A DNA stretch of 64,000 nucleotides from positions 3,598,501 to 3,662,500 of the forward strand of contig NZ_CP101125.1 in NCBI RefSeq assembly GCF_024296925.1, read 5' to 3'. The notes beneath the pieces are model-generated. The model was given only the letters and a program-made list of their open reading frames with translations, was not told where the DNA came from and did no database searches. Each line of letters opens with the position of its first letter. Position 1 is the stretch's first letter. This document shows, one piece after another, positions 42,836 to 50,888 of this stretch. This DNA comes from Pseudomonas nunensis (GTDB taxonomy: Bacteria; Pseudomonadota; Gammaproteobacteria; Pseudomonadales; Pseudomonadaceae). The position numbers and the translations under genes were made by a program.

Positions 42836-43699
42836 TTAAATGAACTGGCTGGCCAGCATTTCCCGTACAGCGCTGACCAGTTCTGATTCACCCGGACGGG
42901 GCGGCAAAAGACTGAACTCGACTTCAGGCAACAGTGGCAAATTCGGGGCTGACCGGCACACCTCGGCCCCCGGCGGTACGGCAGACGCGTTCAAGCAAGC
43001 GACGCCCAATCCGGCCACCAGCGCCGATTGCAGTCCTGCAACACCGGAGGCGGAATGTGCGACCACATAAGCCACGTCATGCTGCTCCAGCGTTTCACGG
43101 GCCAGGCGTTGCAAGCTGCATCCCTGGGGCAGGACCAACAATGGCAACGGGGTGTTTTCTTCTCGCTCGGGTTCGAATCCGGCGACCGATACCCAATGCA
43201 ACGCTTCCCGTCGAACCGGTAGGCCTTCGGGAAGGCTGCGGCCGTCGAGGATGCGCATGGACAGGCCGATATCAAACTCATCCGCCTCCGCCCCGCTCTC
43301 GATCTGCATGCTTTTGCGCACGGACACATGCAGGCGCAGGCGTGGATAGCGTGTGCGCAGTTTTTTCAGCAGATCGGCGATGGAGCTGGGCAGGAAGTAG
43401 TCGGTGATGGCGAGCCGCAACTCGCCGGCAAACGTGACGCCCCGCACGTCTTCCAGGGCGCGATCACTGAAGGCGAGCATTTCTCGTGCATGCACCAGCA
43501 AGCGCTCGCCCGCCGGCGTGGGCCTGACGCCTTTTTTGCCGCGCTCCAGCAAGGTTACGCCGGTGAAAGCTTCAAGTTTGCGTAGTTGTTCGCTTAACGC
43601 CGATTGGGAGCGAAACAGTTTAGGGGCGGCGTCGGAGAGGCTGCCAGATTCCATCGCCACTGCGAAGGAGTGCAAGAGATCCAGGTCGAAGGGGCGCAT
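42836..43699 (-). CDS. LysR-family regulator
   Basis: A 287-residue LysR regulator, HTH LHSFAVAMESGSLSDAAPKLFRSQSALSEQLRKLE, then a substrate domain with RLAITDYFLPSSIADLLK. Divergent from the tautomerase-like gene across 108 bases, which contains a palindrome. That gene is its most probable target. Confidence 0.9.
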   Translation of the reverse strand: MRPFDLDLLHSFAVAMESGSLSDAAPKLFRSQSALSEQLRKLEAFTGVTLLERGKKGVRPTPAGERLLVHAREMLAFSDRALEDVRGVTFAGELRLAITDYFLPSSIADLLKKLRTRYPRLRLHVSVRKSMQIESGAEADEFDIGLSMRILDGRSLPEGLPVRREALHWVSVAGFEPEREENTPLPLLVLPQGCSLQRLARETLEQHDVAYVVAHSASGVAGLQSALVAGLGVACLNASAVPPGAEVCRSAPNLPLLPEVEFSLLPPRPGESELVSAVREMLASQFI

Positions 43700-43723
43700 G
43701 TCTTATCCTGCCGTTTTACCGAT

Positions 43724-43739
43724 AGATAAGATCATATCT
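43724..43739. promoter_or_regulatory. Imperfect palindrome around GATC, candidate LysR site
   Basis: AGATAAGATCATATCT is a near-perfect palindrome in the gap between the LysR gene (start 43699) and the tautomerase gene (start 43808). Position and symmetry suit LysR binding; the match to a T-N11-A box is only by eye. Confidence 0.4.
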
Positions 43740-43807
43740 TCCGGCTTTTCAGCATTCAACCAGCGACTTAATCTGAATCCGACACTACTTCCTGCGAGGA
43801 TTCAATC

Positions 43808-44200
43808 ATGCCTGGTATCACCCTCAAACTTGCTGGCGAGCCCAATGCTGAACTGGTCCAGCGCATCGTCCCCCAACTCACCGCGTTGACGTGTGAGGTG
43901 CTGGAGAAGCGTCCGGAACTGACCATGGTGATGGTGCAATTCGTTCCCCATGCGCTGTGGTTCATTGACAGTCGTTCGCTGGCAGAACTCGGGCGCAACT
44001 CGTTCCGACTGGAGGTCACGATCACGGATGAGACCAACACCAAGGCGCAGAAAGCCCGGTATCAGAAGGAGGCTTTCGCGCTGTTGGCCGAGGAAATTGG
44101 CAACCTGCATCCGCACTCGAATATTCATGTCATCGATTGCAAGGCGAGTTCCTATGGCTATGGTGGGGTGAGCCAGGAATACAAGCTTTACCATCCTTGA
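43808..44200 (+). CDS. Tautomerase-superfamily protein (4-oxalocrotonate tautomerase-like)
   Basis: A 130-residue protein. After Met is Pro, the catalytic N-terminal residue of the tautomerase superfamily (MPGITLKLAG). Size is near that of the MSAD/cis-CaaD/MIF-like branch rather than the 62-residue 4-OT form. Enzymes of this fold tautomerise enol-keto acids; the substrate here is not known. GAGGATT lies before the ATG. Followed by REP sequences. Confidence 0.8.
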   Translation: MPGITLKLAGEPNAELVQRIVPQLTALTCEVLEKRPELTMVMVQFVPHALWFIDSRSLAELGRNSFRLEVTITDETNTKAQKARYQKEAFALLAEEIGNLHPHSNIHVIDCKASSYGYGGVSQEYKLYHP

Positions 44201-44249
44201 TGCCACACCTCTTGCGAAGGCGGTGTGTCAGCCGATATTGATTTTGGCT

Positions 44250-44363
44250 GGGCCGCCGTCATCGCGAGCAAGCTCGCTCCCACAGGGGATCTGTGTCGCC
44301 CCCAAATCCTGCGAACGACACCGAACTACTGTGGGAGCGAGCTTGCTCGCGATGACGGCGGTA
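44250..44363. repeat. Two REP elements, inverted
   Basis: REP copies at about 44253-44286 and 44330-44363 (TGTGGGAGCGAGCTTGCTCG variant with GAGCGAGC), about 45 bases apart. The spacer contains TCGCCCCC. A GGTGTGTCAG tail lies to the left at 44221. This is the more diverged, AGCGAG version of the repeat. Confidence 0.85.
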
Positions 44364-44378
44364 CATTCAGTATCTATG

Positions 44379-44858
44379 TCACTTACGAATCGCCGCCTCG
44401 ATCGCCGCGATGTCGATCTTGCCCATGGTCATCATGGCGTCGAATGCGCGTTTGGCTTTGGCTTGGTCGGGGTCGGTGACGGCGTCGGTCAGGACGCGGG
44501 GGCTGATCTGCCATGACACGCCCCACTTGTCCTGGCACCAGCCACAGACATTTTCCTTGCCGCCGTTTCCGACAATCGCGCTCCACAAGCGGTCGGTTTC
44601 GGCCTGGTCGTCGGTGGCGACCTGGAACGAAAACGCCTCGTTATGCTTGATCCCCGGCCCACCGTTCAGCCCGAGGCAAGGGATGCCGATCACAGTGAAT
44701 TCGACCGTCAAGATATCGCCCTGCTTGCCCGCCGGATAGTCGCCGGGCGCGCGATGCACGGCGCCCACTGCGCTGTCCGGGAAGGTCTTGGCGTAGAACG
44801 TTGCAGCGTCGAGTGCAGTGCCGTCGTACCAGAGACAAATCAGGTTTTTGCTGACCAT
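44379..44858 (-). CDS. PhnB-like VOC protein (3-demethylubiquinone methyltransferase-type fold)
   Basis: A 159-residue VOC-fold protein of the PhnB/3-dmu-9_3-mt group: LICLWYDGTALDAATFYAKTFPDSAV, then FTVIGIPCLGLNGGPGIKHNEAFSFQV and GWCQDKWGVSWQISPRVL. Despite the family name, few are shown to be methyltransferases; a small-molecule binding role is safer. Isolated gene between REP clusters. Confidence 0.87.
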   Translation of the reverse strand: MVSKNLICLWYDGTALDAATFYAKTFPDSAVGAVHRAPGDYPAGKQGDILTVEFTVIGIPCLGLNGGPGIKHNEAFSFQVATDDQAETDRLWSAIVGNGGKENVCGWCQDKWGVSWQISPRVLTDAVTDPDQAKAKRAFDAMMTMGKIDIAAIEAAIRK

Positions 44859-44910
44859 TTTGGTTCTCCAGAATTGGGAATGACCGGTTTATTCTAGTGC
44901 GCCTTCTGAC

Positions 44911-45064
44911 GCCTTCGCGAGCAAGCCCGCTCCCACAAGGGCCAGCGTCGACCGTAAGTCTCCCAAACAACACCGCCCCCCTGTGGGAGCGTGGCTTGCC
45001 CGCGAAGAACGATGACGCGGTGTGTCAGGCAATACGCCTTCGCGAGCAAGCTTCGCTCCTACAG
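44911..45064. repeat. Cluster of three REP elements
   Basis: REP cores at about 44911-44938, 44982-45015 and 45035-45064, the last pair in inverted arrangement around ATGACGCGGTGTGTCAGG. Divergence between copies (GCTTGCCCGCGAA, GCAAGCTTCGCTCC) suggests older insertions. Located between the VOC and DUF1989 genes. Confidence 0.85.
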
Positions 45065-45076
45065 GGGATCGAGACG

Positions 45077-45928
45077 TTATTTTTCCCACTCAGCCTTGGG
45101 AATCAACAAGCCATGGTTGCCGTTATAGGCCGCCCGCTCAGGCTGCTTCCAACCCTCCAGCAGCGCCTCATCAAGACGATAAATCTCCACGCCCAATGGT
45201 CGGCAAACCTTCAACGGATCTTCCGCATCCGGCCCCCACATCGGCAATGACAGGTCACCGCCCGGACAAGTGGACAGCGCACACAGCAAATCGATTTCCG
45301 CAAAGAATTCCAGGTAATCGCCCTGCTTCGCCGGGCACGCCTTCATGAAGTACATGTCGTCGTGATTGAGGCCGGTGCACTGGAAAATGTTCAGCACATC
45401 GTGCACGTCGAACTCGGTCAGACCATGCGGCAACACCGCGCGGGTCAGGTTGGAGTGGCAATGGTGATGGAAGTCCTCGCCGGTGAGCATCTTGTTCACG
45501 TAAGGGTCGCAACGGGTGCCGAGCAGGTCGTGCAAACGGCCGCCATGCTCGTCGATGCCGTAGCTGGCCAGGCTGTCGTCGGTGATGGTCACCATCGGCC
45601 GCAGGAACGGCAGGTTCGACCACAAGCGGTCGTAAGTGGTGACGTGCGCGCCTTGCAGCTGGCGGGTGCGGGACGCCCACATGCGTTCGCGGGGATCGTT
45701 GGCGCTCCACACGTTGAAGTCGCCAACCTGCGGCCCCACCGGCGTGGTCACGCGAAACACATGCCCCGCCGGCACTTTCCAGGCGCGGCCGGTGCGGATC
45801 GGCACTTCGAATTTCTCGACCAAGGTGCGGCCGTCCTTGCTCTCGCGCACACGGTCATAAAACGCTTTATCGACCTGCAGGGCGGCGCCTTTGCTGACTT
45901 GGTAGGCCGCTGGATAATCCTTGTACAT
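45077..45928 (-). CDS. DUF1989 (urea carboxylase-associated) protein
   Basis: A 283-residue protein of the DUF1989 family, often seen next to urea carboxylase/urea amidolyase or transporters. Motifs include GHVFRVTTPVGPQVGDFNVWSANDPRERMWASRT, then HHHCHSN and a cysteine-rich patch (NIFQCTGLNHDDM, CALSTCPGGD), suggesting metal binding. It is the last gene of a co-directed run (binding protein, permease/ATPase, GntR, this). Role probably linked to the transported compound, inferred from position only. Confidence 0.85.
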   Translation of the reverse strand: MYKDYPAAYQVSKGAALQVDKAFYDRVRESKDGRTLVEKFEVPIRTGRAWKVPAGHVFRVTTPVGPQVGDFNVWSANDPRERMWASRTRQLQGAHVTTYDRLWSNLPFLRPMVTITDDSLASYGIDEHGGRLHDLLGTRCDPYVNKMLTGEDFHHHCHSNLTRAVLPHGLTEFDVHDVLNIFQCTGLNHDDMYFMKACPAKQGDYLEFFAEIDLLCALSTCPGGDLSLPMWGPDAEDPLKVCRPLGVEIYRLDEALLEGWKQPERAAYNGNHGLLIPKAEWEK

Positions 45929-45942
45929 GATGGATCCTCTCT

Positions 45943-46608
45943 TCAGTGTTTGGGTTGGCTGCTCAAGATGTGCAGCAGCTCCGTTTCGGAGTCGTTGAGG
46001 TAGCTGCTCATGGCTTCCTCGGCGTCTTTCTTGCGACCATCGCCCAGCAGGTCGTGAATGTGTCGATCGCGTTCGAGCCAGGGTTTCTGGAAGGTTTCCT
46101 CGCTGGGCGCGTTGGAAAACACCAAGCGCATCTGCGCCGCCACATGGGTGAAGAATTCGTCGAACAGCGGGCTGCGCATCAGGCCGACGATGTGTTGGTG
46201 AAAGCGTAGGCTGTGGGTGCCGAAGGCTTGCCAGTTCTCGCGATCCTGGGCCAGTTGCGCCGCCTCGATGGCATCGAGCATCAGGTCGGATTGGTACTCG
46301 CGCAGCGGCTTGCTCGCAGCGATCGCCTGCAATTCAAGGGTGCGGCGGACCTTGAAGATGTCGCGCACATCGTCGATGCCCATCCGGCGCACCATCACTC
46401 CTTTGTTGCGCACATAACTGGTCAGGCCTTCGCGACCCAACTGGTGCAGCGCCTCGCGCACCGTATTGCGCGAGGCGTTGTAGGCGTTGACCAGCTCGCT
46501 TTCGACCAACGCCATGCCCGGCAACAGGCGTCCGCCAATGATGTCTTCGCGCAGTTCGATGGCAACCTGGTCCGGCAGCGACAGGCTTTTTTCCTTGGGT
46601 TGACTCAC
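45943..46608 (-). CDS. GntR-family regulator (FadR/FCD type)
   Basis: A 221-residue regulator with an N-terminal winged HTH (ELREDIIGGRLLPGMALVESELVNAYNASRNTVREALHQLGREGL) and a C-terminal all-helical FCD domain, which usually binds an organic acid or amino acid via a metal. It starts at GTG 46608 with AGGAG upstream. It sits between the ABC transporter and DUF1989 genes. A perfect palindrome upstream of the first gene (49096) fits the FCD consensus GTnnnAC. Confidence 0.9.
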   Translation of the reverse strand: MSQPKEKSLSLPDQVAIELREDIIGGRLLPGMALVESELVNAYNASRNTVREALHQLGREGLTSYVRNKGVMVRRMGIDDVRDIFKVRRTLELQAIAASKPLREYQSDLMLDAIEAAQLAQDRENWQAFGTHSLRFHQHIVGLMRSPLFDEFFTHVAAQMRLVFSNAPSEETFQKPWLERDRHIHDLLGDGRKKDAEEAMSSYLNDSETELLHILSSQPKH

Positions 46609-46624
46609 CGTTGCACTCCTCCGC

Positions 46625-48145
46625 TCACGCCAGTTGTACGTCTTTGAGGAACTTGGTCATGCGCTCGCTGCGCTGCTCCAGCATTTCCCGTGGCGCGGCG
46701 TTCTGGATAATCTCCCCGGCTTCCATGAACACCACTCGATCAGAGAGCCGGAAGGCGAAGTTCATTTCATGGGTCACGATCACCATGGTCATGCCTTCGC
46801 GGGCCAGTTCCTCGATCACGGCCAGAACGTCGCCCACCAGTTCCGGATCGAGGGCCGAGGTCGGCTCGTCGAACAGCATCACCGACGGTCGCATGGCCAG
46901 CGCCCGGGCAATCGCCACCCGCTGTTGCTGACCGCCGGACAGTTGATGCGGGTATTTGCCGGCATGCTCCAACATGCCCACTTTGCGTAACAGCGCCAGG
47001 CTCAACAAGCGCAGCTCATCGCCGCCGCCATGGGCGTGATAGACCGGTGCGAGCATGACGTTTTCCAGGGCGGTCTTGTGCGGGAACAGGTTGAAGCTCT
47101 GGAACACCATGCCGACCTGCACGATGCCTTGCATATGCACCTTGTGACCCAACGCGCCCTGCGGTTCTTTCGTGCCACGCAGAAAAGGTTGGCCTTGCAG
47201 GGTGATTTCGCCGTGGTCGAGGCTTTCCAGGCCATTCATGGTGCGGATCAGCGTAGTCTTGCCCGAGCCGGATGGGCCGATGATCGACACCACTTCGCCC
47301 CAACGCACATTCAGTTCGACGCCTTTGAGCACTTCCAGCTCGCCATAGGACTTGCGCAAGCCCCGCGCCTGCAACGCAAACTCGCCAGGCTCGGCCTGCC
47401 CGGCCGCACGCTGGGTCGCACGCCGGGTCGCTACCTGCCCGAGTTCGACGGCGGCGATGTGCTTGGGTTTGCGCCGGGTCACGTCCAGATGGTTTTCCAG
47501 CAGCCGCAGCAGACGGCTGAACACCGTGACGATAAACACGTAGTAGAAGGCCACCGCGAACATAGTCTCCATGACCAGGAAGTTCTGGGTGTAGAGCTGT
47601 TGGCCGACCAGCAGGATTTCCGACAGCGAAATCACCGAGACCAGCGAGGTCAGCTTGACGATGGTGATGTATTCGTTGGCCAGGGTCGGCAACGCGACGC
47701 GCAGCGCTTGAGGCACCACGATCAGCCGCTGCACGCCGCGATAACCGACGCCCAACGCCTTCCCCGCTTCCAGTTGACCCTTGGCCACTGCCAGCAAACC
47801 ACCGCGATGGATCTCGGCGATGTACGCCGCTTCACTCAGCACCAACGCGATCAGACCGGCCGAGTACGGGTTGGACAGCAATGCGCTGGTGGACGGATAC
47901 GCCTGGGGCAAGTTGTAGACGAAGATCAACAGTACCAGCAGCGGCAGGCTGCGGAAGAACCAGATATAGAGGCCCGCCGCATCCCGCAGCAAACGTCGCT
48001 GCGACTGTCGCGCCAGGGCCAGGAAGAAACCCAGGACGATGCCCAGCAGCCAGGTTTCCAGGCTCAGTTCGACCACTGTCGCCACGGCGCGCCAGAAGTC
48101 GCCGTTCCACAACAGGCCCAAGGTGTAATGCCAATCGAATTGCAT
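46625..48145 (-). CDS. Fused amino acid-type ABC permease and ATPase
   Basis: A 506-residue fusion. The first 230 residues are a HisMQ-type permease (LSLETWLLGIVLGFFLALAR, the EAA loop EAGKALGVGYRGVQRLIVVPQALRVALP). From about residue 260 an ABC ATPase follows: Walker A GPSGSGKTT, Q loop VFQSFNLFPH, signature LSGGQQQRVAIARAL, Walker B VMLFDEP, H-loop VTHEM. These are normally two polypeptides, so this is a real fusion with a variable linker (AVELGQVATRRATQRAAGQ). Probably moves an amino acid or amine inward with the binding protein encoded upstream. Confidence 0.92.
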   Translation of the reverse strand: MQFDWHYTLGLLWNGDFWRAVATVVELSLETWLLGIVLGFFLALARQSQRRLLRDAAGLYIWFFRSLPLLVLLIFVYNLPQAYPSTSALLSNPYSAGLIALVLSEAAYIAEIHRGGLLAVAKGQLEAGKALGVGYRGVQRLIVVPQALRVALPTLANEYITIVKLTSLVSVISLSEILLVGQQLYTQNFLVMETMFAVAFYYVFIVTVFSRLLRLLENHLDVTRRKPKHIAAVELGQVATRRATQRAAGQAEPGEFALQARGLRKSYGELEVLKGVELNVRWGEVVSIIGPSGSGKTTLIRTMNGLESLDHGEITLQGQPFLRGTKEPQGALGHKVHMQGIVQVGMVFQSFNLFPHKTALENVMLAPVYHAHGGGDELRLLSLALLRKVGMLEHAGKYPHQLSGGQQQRVAIARALAMRPSVMLFDEPTSALDPELVGDVLAVIEELAREGMTMVIVTHEMNFAFRLSDRVVFMEAGEIIQNAAPREMLEQRSERMTKFLKDVQLA

Positions 48146-48214
48146 GTACGTACTCCGCGTTGCTGTGAGGTTTCCACAGCCTGGAAAGAATCGATGAATC
48201 GCCTACCGGATCGC

Positions 48215-49069
48215 TCAGGGTGCAGGGGTGCCCAGCGCCGTGTTGATTTCCTCGGCACTCGGTTCGTCCAGGTTGTAGCGGGCGAGCAATTCACCGTAAC
48301 TGCCGTTCTGTTTGATCTGGCCGAGTGCCGTGGTCAGTTCCCCCAACAGCGCCTGATTGCCTTTGCGCACGGCCAGGCCGATGACCACCGGGTAGATCAG
48401 TTCGGTGGAGCTGATCACCGTTTTGCCCTGCAGTTTTTGCACGGTGATCTTGGCCACGGCAGGGTCTTCCATCTGCACGTCAACGGCCTTGGCCAGCAAG
48501 GCCTGGGCCGCTTCCGGCGAGGTCGGGAACTCACGGGATTCGATCGCCGGTTTGCCCGAGGCCAGGCAATAGTCGGCGGACACTTTGTTGAGTTTTGGCA
48601 CCCAGGACGCGCCTTTGATCGAGCCCACGCGTTTGCCGCACAGGTCTTCCGGGCGCTGTGGCCGGAAGTCACTGGCGGTGAGCACCATCAGCGAAGACCC
48701 GGTCTTCAGGTAGCTGAGAAAATCCACCTGTTTGGCGCGTTCCGGGGTGACGTACAGCGCCGAGGCGACCAAGTCGAAACGCTGGGCATTCACGCCCAGG
48801 ATCAGGTTGGCAAACCGCGTGTCGAGAAAGCGCGGCGCCAGCCCCAGTTGTTTGCCGATCAACTGGATGAATTCGGGATCGAAGCCGCTGGGCTGCTTTT
48901 GTTCCAGATAGGTGTACGGCGGATAGGTCAGGTCGGAGCCGACCGACAGCTCGCCCGGCTTGAGCGTGCCCTTGATCTCGGCGGCAGACAGCAGCGGCGC
49001 CACGCACGCCAAGGCGATGGTTAACGCCAGGTTGCGCTTGGTGTTCTTGCCAGTCAGACCTTTTTGCAT
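48215..49069 (-). CDS. Periplasmic amino acid-type ABC binding protein
   Basis: A 284-residue solute-binding protein with a Sec signal (NLALTIALACVAPLLSAAE) and SBP_bac_3 domain: LSVGSDLTYPPYTYLEQKQPSGFDPEFIQLIGKQLGL, then VASALYVTPERAKQVDFLSYLKTG. The ATG at 49069 has GAGGATAAG before it; 5' ORF extension lacks this. First gene of the operon and downstream of a 21-bp palindrome, the probable GntR operator. Confidence 0.92.
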   Translation of the reverse strand: MQKGLTGKNTKRNLALTIALACVAPLLSAAEIKGTLKPGELSVGSDLTYPPYTYLEQKQPSGFDPEFIQLIGKQLGLAPRFLDTRFANLILGVNAQRFDLVASALYVTPERAKQVDFLSYLKTGSSLMVLTASDFRPQRPEDLCGKRVGSIKGASWVPKLNKVSADYCLASGKPAIESREFPTSPEAAQALLAKAVDVQMEDPAVAKITVQKLQGKTVISSTELIYPVVIGLAVRKGNQALLGELTTALGQIKQNGSYGELLARYNLDEPSAEEINTALGTPAP

Positions 49070-49095
49070 GTTCTTATCCTCGGTTGGCGGGGGAT

Positions 49096-49116
49096 GACGA
49101 TTGTTCAACAATCGTC
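49096..49116. promoter_or_regulatory. Perfect 21-bp palindrome, likely GntR (FCD) operator
   Basis: GACGATTGTT-C-AACAATCGTC is a 10-1-10 perfect inverted repeat whose core TTGTTCAACAA fits the FCD-subfamily operator pattern tnGTnnnACna. It lies 27 bases before the binding-protein gene, and the FCD regulator is encoded in the same operon. Confidence 0.65.
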
Positions 49117-49524
49117 TAACCACACATATGCGTTTAGCGTGCCAAATCCAGAATCGAAGGTCCGATGGAAAGTTTTTTATCGGTGAATTGTTCTTTTTCG
49201 ACGGGCGCGCATGCCAATCCAGTGCATTTGGTTACCGAAGGCCACGTCGCGGGGCAAAAAGCAGCGGTTTTTCAGGCGGGGATTTAGTTTCAGGCTGTTA
49301 CCCATCGCGCACGTCCCGGACCGATGGTCACCGGCTCGGGCCTGTCGCCATAGGCGATCTATACTCATGAGTTCGATATCTGAGCGTCACGCAACACGTC
49401 GACACCTGTGCGCTGTGCAGCGCACCCGTGCCAATCGCCAACGTAACCAGCCCGAGCCCCAGCGTCGGATCGTTCGACCGACCGTGCTCGATGGCTTTGC
49501 GGCTGATGGGTTATGGAGAACATC
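49117..49524. other. Intergenic region between the ABC transporter and repeat-protein genes
   Basis: About 408 bases with no convincing ORF. It holds a hairpin GTGCGCT/AGCGCAC with loop GTGC at 49408-49425 and a possible -10 (TATACT) at about 49361. Several C-rich tracts (CCCGAGCCCCAGCG) follow. It may be the promoter and untranslated leader of the repeat-protein gene. Confidence 0.4.
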
Positions 49525-50181
49525 ATGAAATACAAGTTTTTTTCAGGCGTTGTATTGGCACTTGCGGCCACTGTGGTAATGCCGGGTGCGTGGGCGGCAG
49601 AGGCACGCGCCTTGGCTTCGGATGGTGCGGATCATGTCGGGGCTGGGTCGGTTGCTTCCGATGGTGCCGATCATGTCGGCGCTGGAGCTGTTGCGTCGGA
49701 TGGCGCAGATCACGTCGGTGCTGGCGCAGTTGCCTCCGATGGCGCAGATCACGTCGGTGCCGGCGCAGTCGCCTCTGACGGTTCCGACCACGTCGGGGCT
49801 GGGGCAGTTGCTTCCGATGGGGCTGATCATGTTGGTGCTGGAGCTGTTGCCTCCGATGGTTCTGATCACGTTGGCGCTGGAGCAGTCGCCTCCGACGGTT
49901 CCGATCATGTCGGCGCTGGAGCTGTTGCGTCGGATGGCGCAGATCACGTCGGTGCCGGCGCAGTCGCCTCCGATGGTGCCGATCATGTCGGCGCCGGCGC
50001 AGTCGCCTCTGACGGTTCCGATCACGTCGGTGCCGGAGCCTTGGCCTCCGACGGCGCGGATCACCTCAATGCTGCTCGCCTCGCTTACTCGCGCAGTGGA
50101 ATAGGTTCTGATCGCGTGGCATCCTCGCTCATGGACGGCAGTTACTCCGACCAGTTCAACAGCCCGATCGGTAACCAGTAA
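49525..50181 (+). CDS. Secreted protein built of 12 tandem 13-residue repeats
   Basis: A 218-residue exported protein. Signal peptide MKYKFFSGVVLALAATVVMPGAWA, then 12 copies of a 13-residue unit (ASDGADHVGAGAV with A/S and V/L variants), then a tail with LAYSRSGIGSDRVASSLMDG. The unit is rich in Asp, Gly and His with no Cys. That could suit metal binding or a beta-solenoid, but I know of no proof. ATG 49525 is preferred to 49513 because it opens the signal peptide and has GGAG before it. No paralogue elsewhere in the window; short Pseudomonas secreted proteins with DGADR-type repeats exist, and this may be related. Confidence 0.8.
   Translation: MKYKFFSGVVLALAATVVMPGAWAAEARALASDGADHVGAGSVASDGADHVGAGAVASDGADHVGAGAVASDGADHVGAGAVASDGSDHVGAGAVASDGADHVGAGAVASDGSDHVGAGAVASDGSDHVGAGAVASDGADHVGAGAVASDGADHVGAGAVASDGSDHVGAGALASDGADHLNAARLAYSRSGIGSDRVASSLMDGSYSDQFNSPIGNQ
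49615..50082 (+). repeat. 39-bp tandem repeat array, about 12 units
   Basis: The coding repeats of the secreted protein: 12 units of 39 bases. Copies differ mostly at third codon positions (GCC/GCG/GCT, GAT/GAC), and Ala/Ser at one place. The last unit is degenerate. The period is a multiple of three, so change in copy number keeps the frame. Confidence 0.92.
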
Positions 50182-50213
50182 ACGGGCCACTTCACCAAGG
50201 GGAATGACTATCC

Positions 50214-50720
50214 ATGACGACGCAAACCGAAACCGCCATCCTGGCCGGTGGTTGCTTCTGGGGCATGCAGGATTTGCTGCGACGCTATCCCGGCGTGGTG
50301 TCCACGCGGGTCGGGTATTCGGGCGGCGATGTGCCGAACGCGACGTATCGCAACCACGGTAATCACGCCGAAGCGATCGAGATCGTGTTCGACCCGGAGC
50401 AGATCAGCTACCGCCAGATTCTCGAGTTTTTCTTCCAGATCCATGACCCGACTACCCAGAATCGCCAGGGTAACGATATCGGCGCCAGCTACCGCTCCGC
50501 CCTCTTCTACCTCAGTGATGAGCAGAAACGGGTCGCCGAAGACACCATCGCCGACGTCGAGGCTTCCGGCCTGTGGCCTGGCAAAGTCGTCACCGAAATC
50601 ACCCCGGCCGGCCCGTTCTGGGAAGCCGAACCGGAACACCAGGACTACCTCGAACGCCTGCCCGACGGCTACACCTGCCACTTCATCCGCCCCAACTGGA
50701 AACTGCCGCGACGAGCGTAA
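50214..50720 (+). CDS. msrA: Peptide-methionine (S)-S-oxide reductase
   Basis: A 168-residue MsrA that reduces methionine-S-sulphoxide. The catalytic motif is [63 protein letters not shown] and a C-terminal [16 protein letters not shown] follow. The gene is monocistronic. Few cysteines are seen beyond the catalytic one (YTCHF), so recycling Cys needs care. Confidence 0.95.
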   Translation: MTTQTETAILAGGCFWGMQDLLRRYPGVVSTRVGYSGGDVPNATYRNHGNHAEAIEIVFDPEQISYRQILEFFFQIHDPTTQNRQGNDIGASYRSALFYLSDEQKRVAEDTIADVEASGLWPGKVVTEITPAGPFWEAEPEHQDYLERLPDGYTCHFIRPNWKLPRRA

Positions 50721-50888
50721 TCACCCAACAGAGGCGACTCGAATGAGTCGCTTCTGTTACACCCGTTGCCACCTCACCCGACTGCTTTATCAAAACGGCA
50801 TGCGGCTTTAACGCGTGACCGGATACCTTTGACTATCTACACTGCCAAAGACGCCAAAAATGCCTTTGGCCAGATAGAGAAAGCACGC

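Noticed and set aside
47030..49024. Long plus-strand open frame of 664 codons
   Set aside because: It lies antisense to the fused ABC transporter and the binding protein, which have clear domains and ribosome sites. It has no recognisable domain and an amino acid makeup typical of a GC-rich shadow frame.
49615..50082. Tandem repeats as a CRISPR array
   Set aside because: The units are contiguous without unique spacers and encode a conserved peptide; there are no cas genes.
49543..50190. Minus-strand and second plus-frame ORFs across the 39-bp array
   Set aside because: The repeat period is a multiple of three, so other frames stay open as a by-product. Only the frame at 49525 has a signal peptide and a ribosome site.
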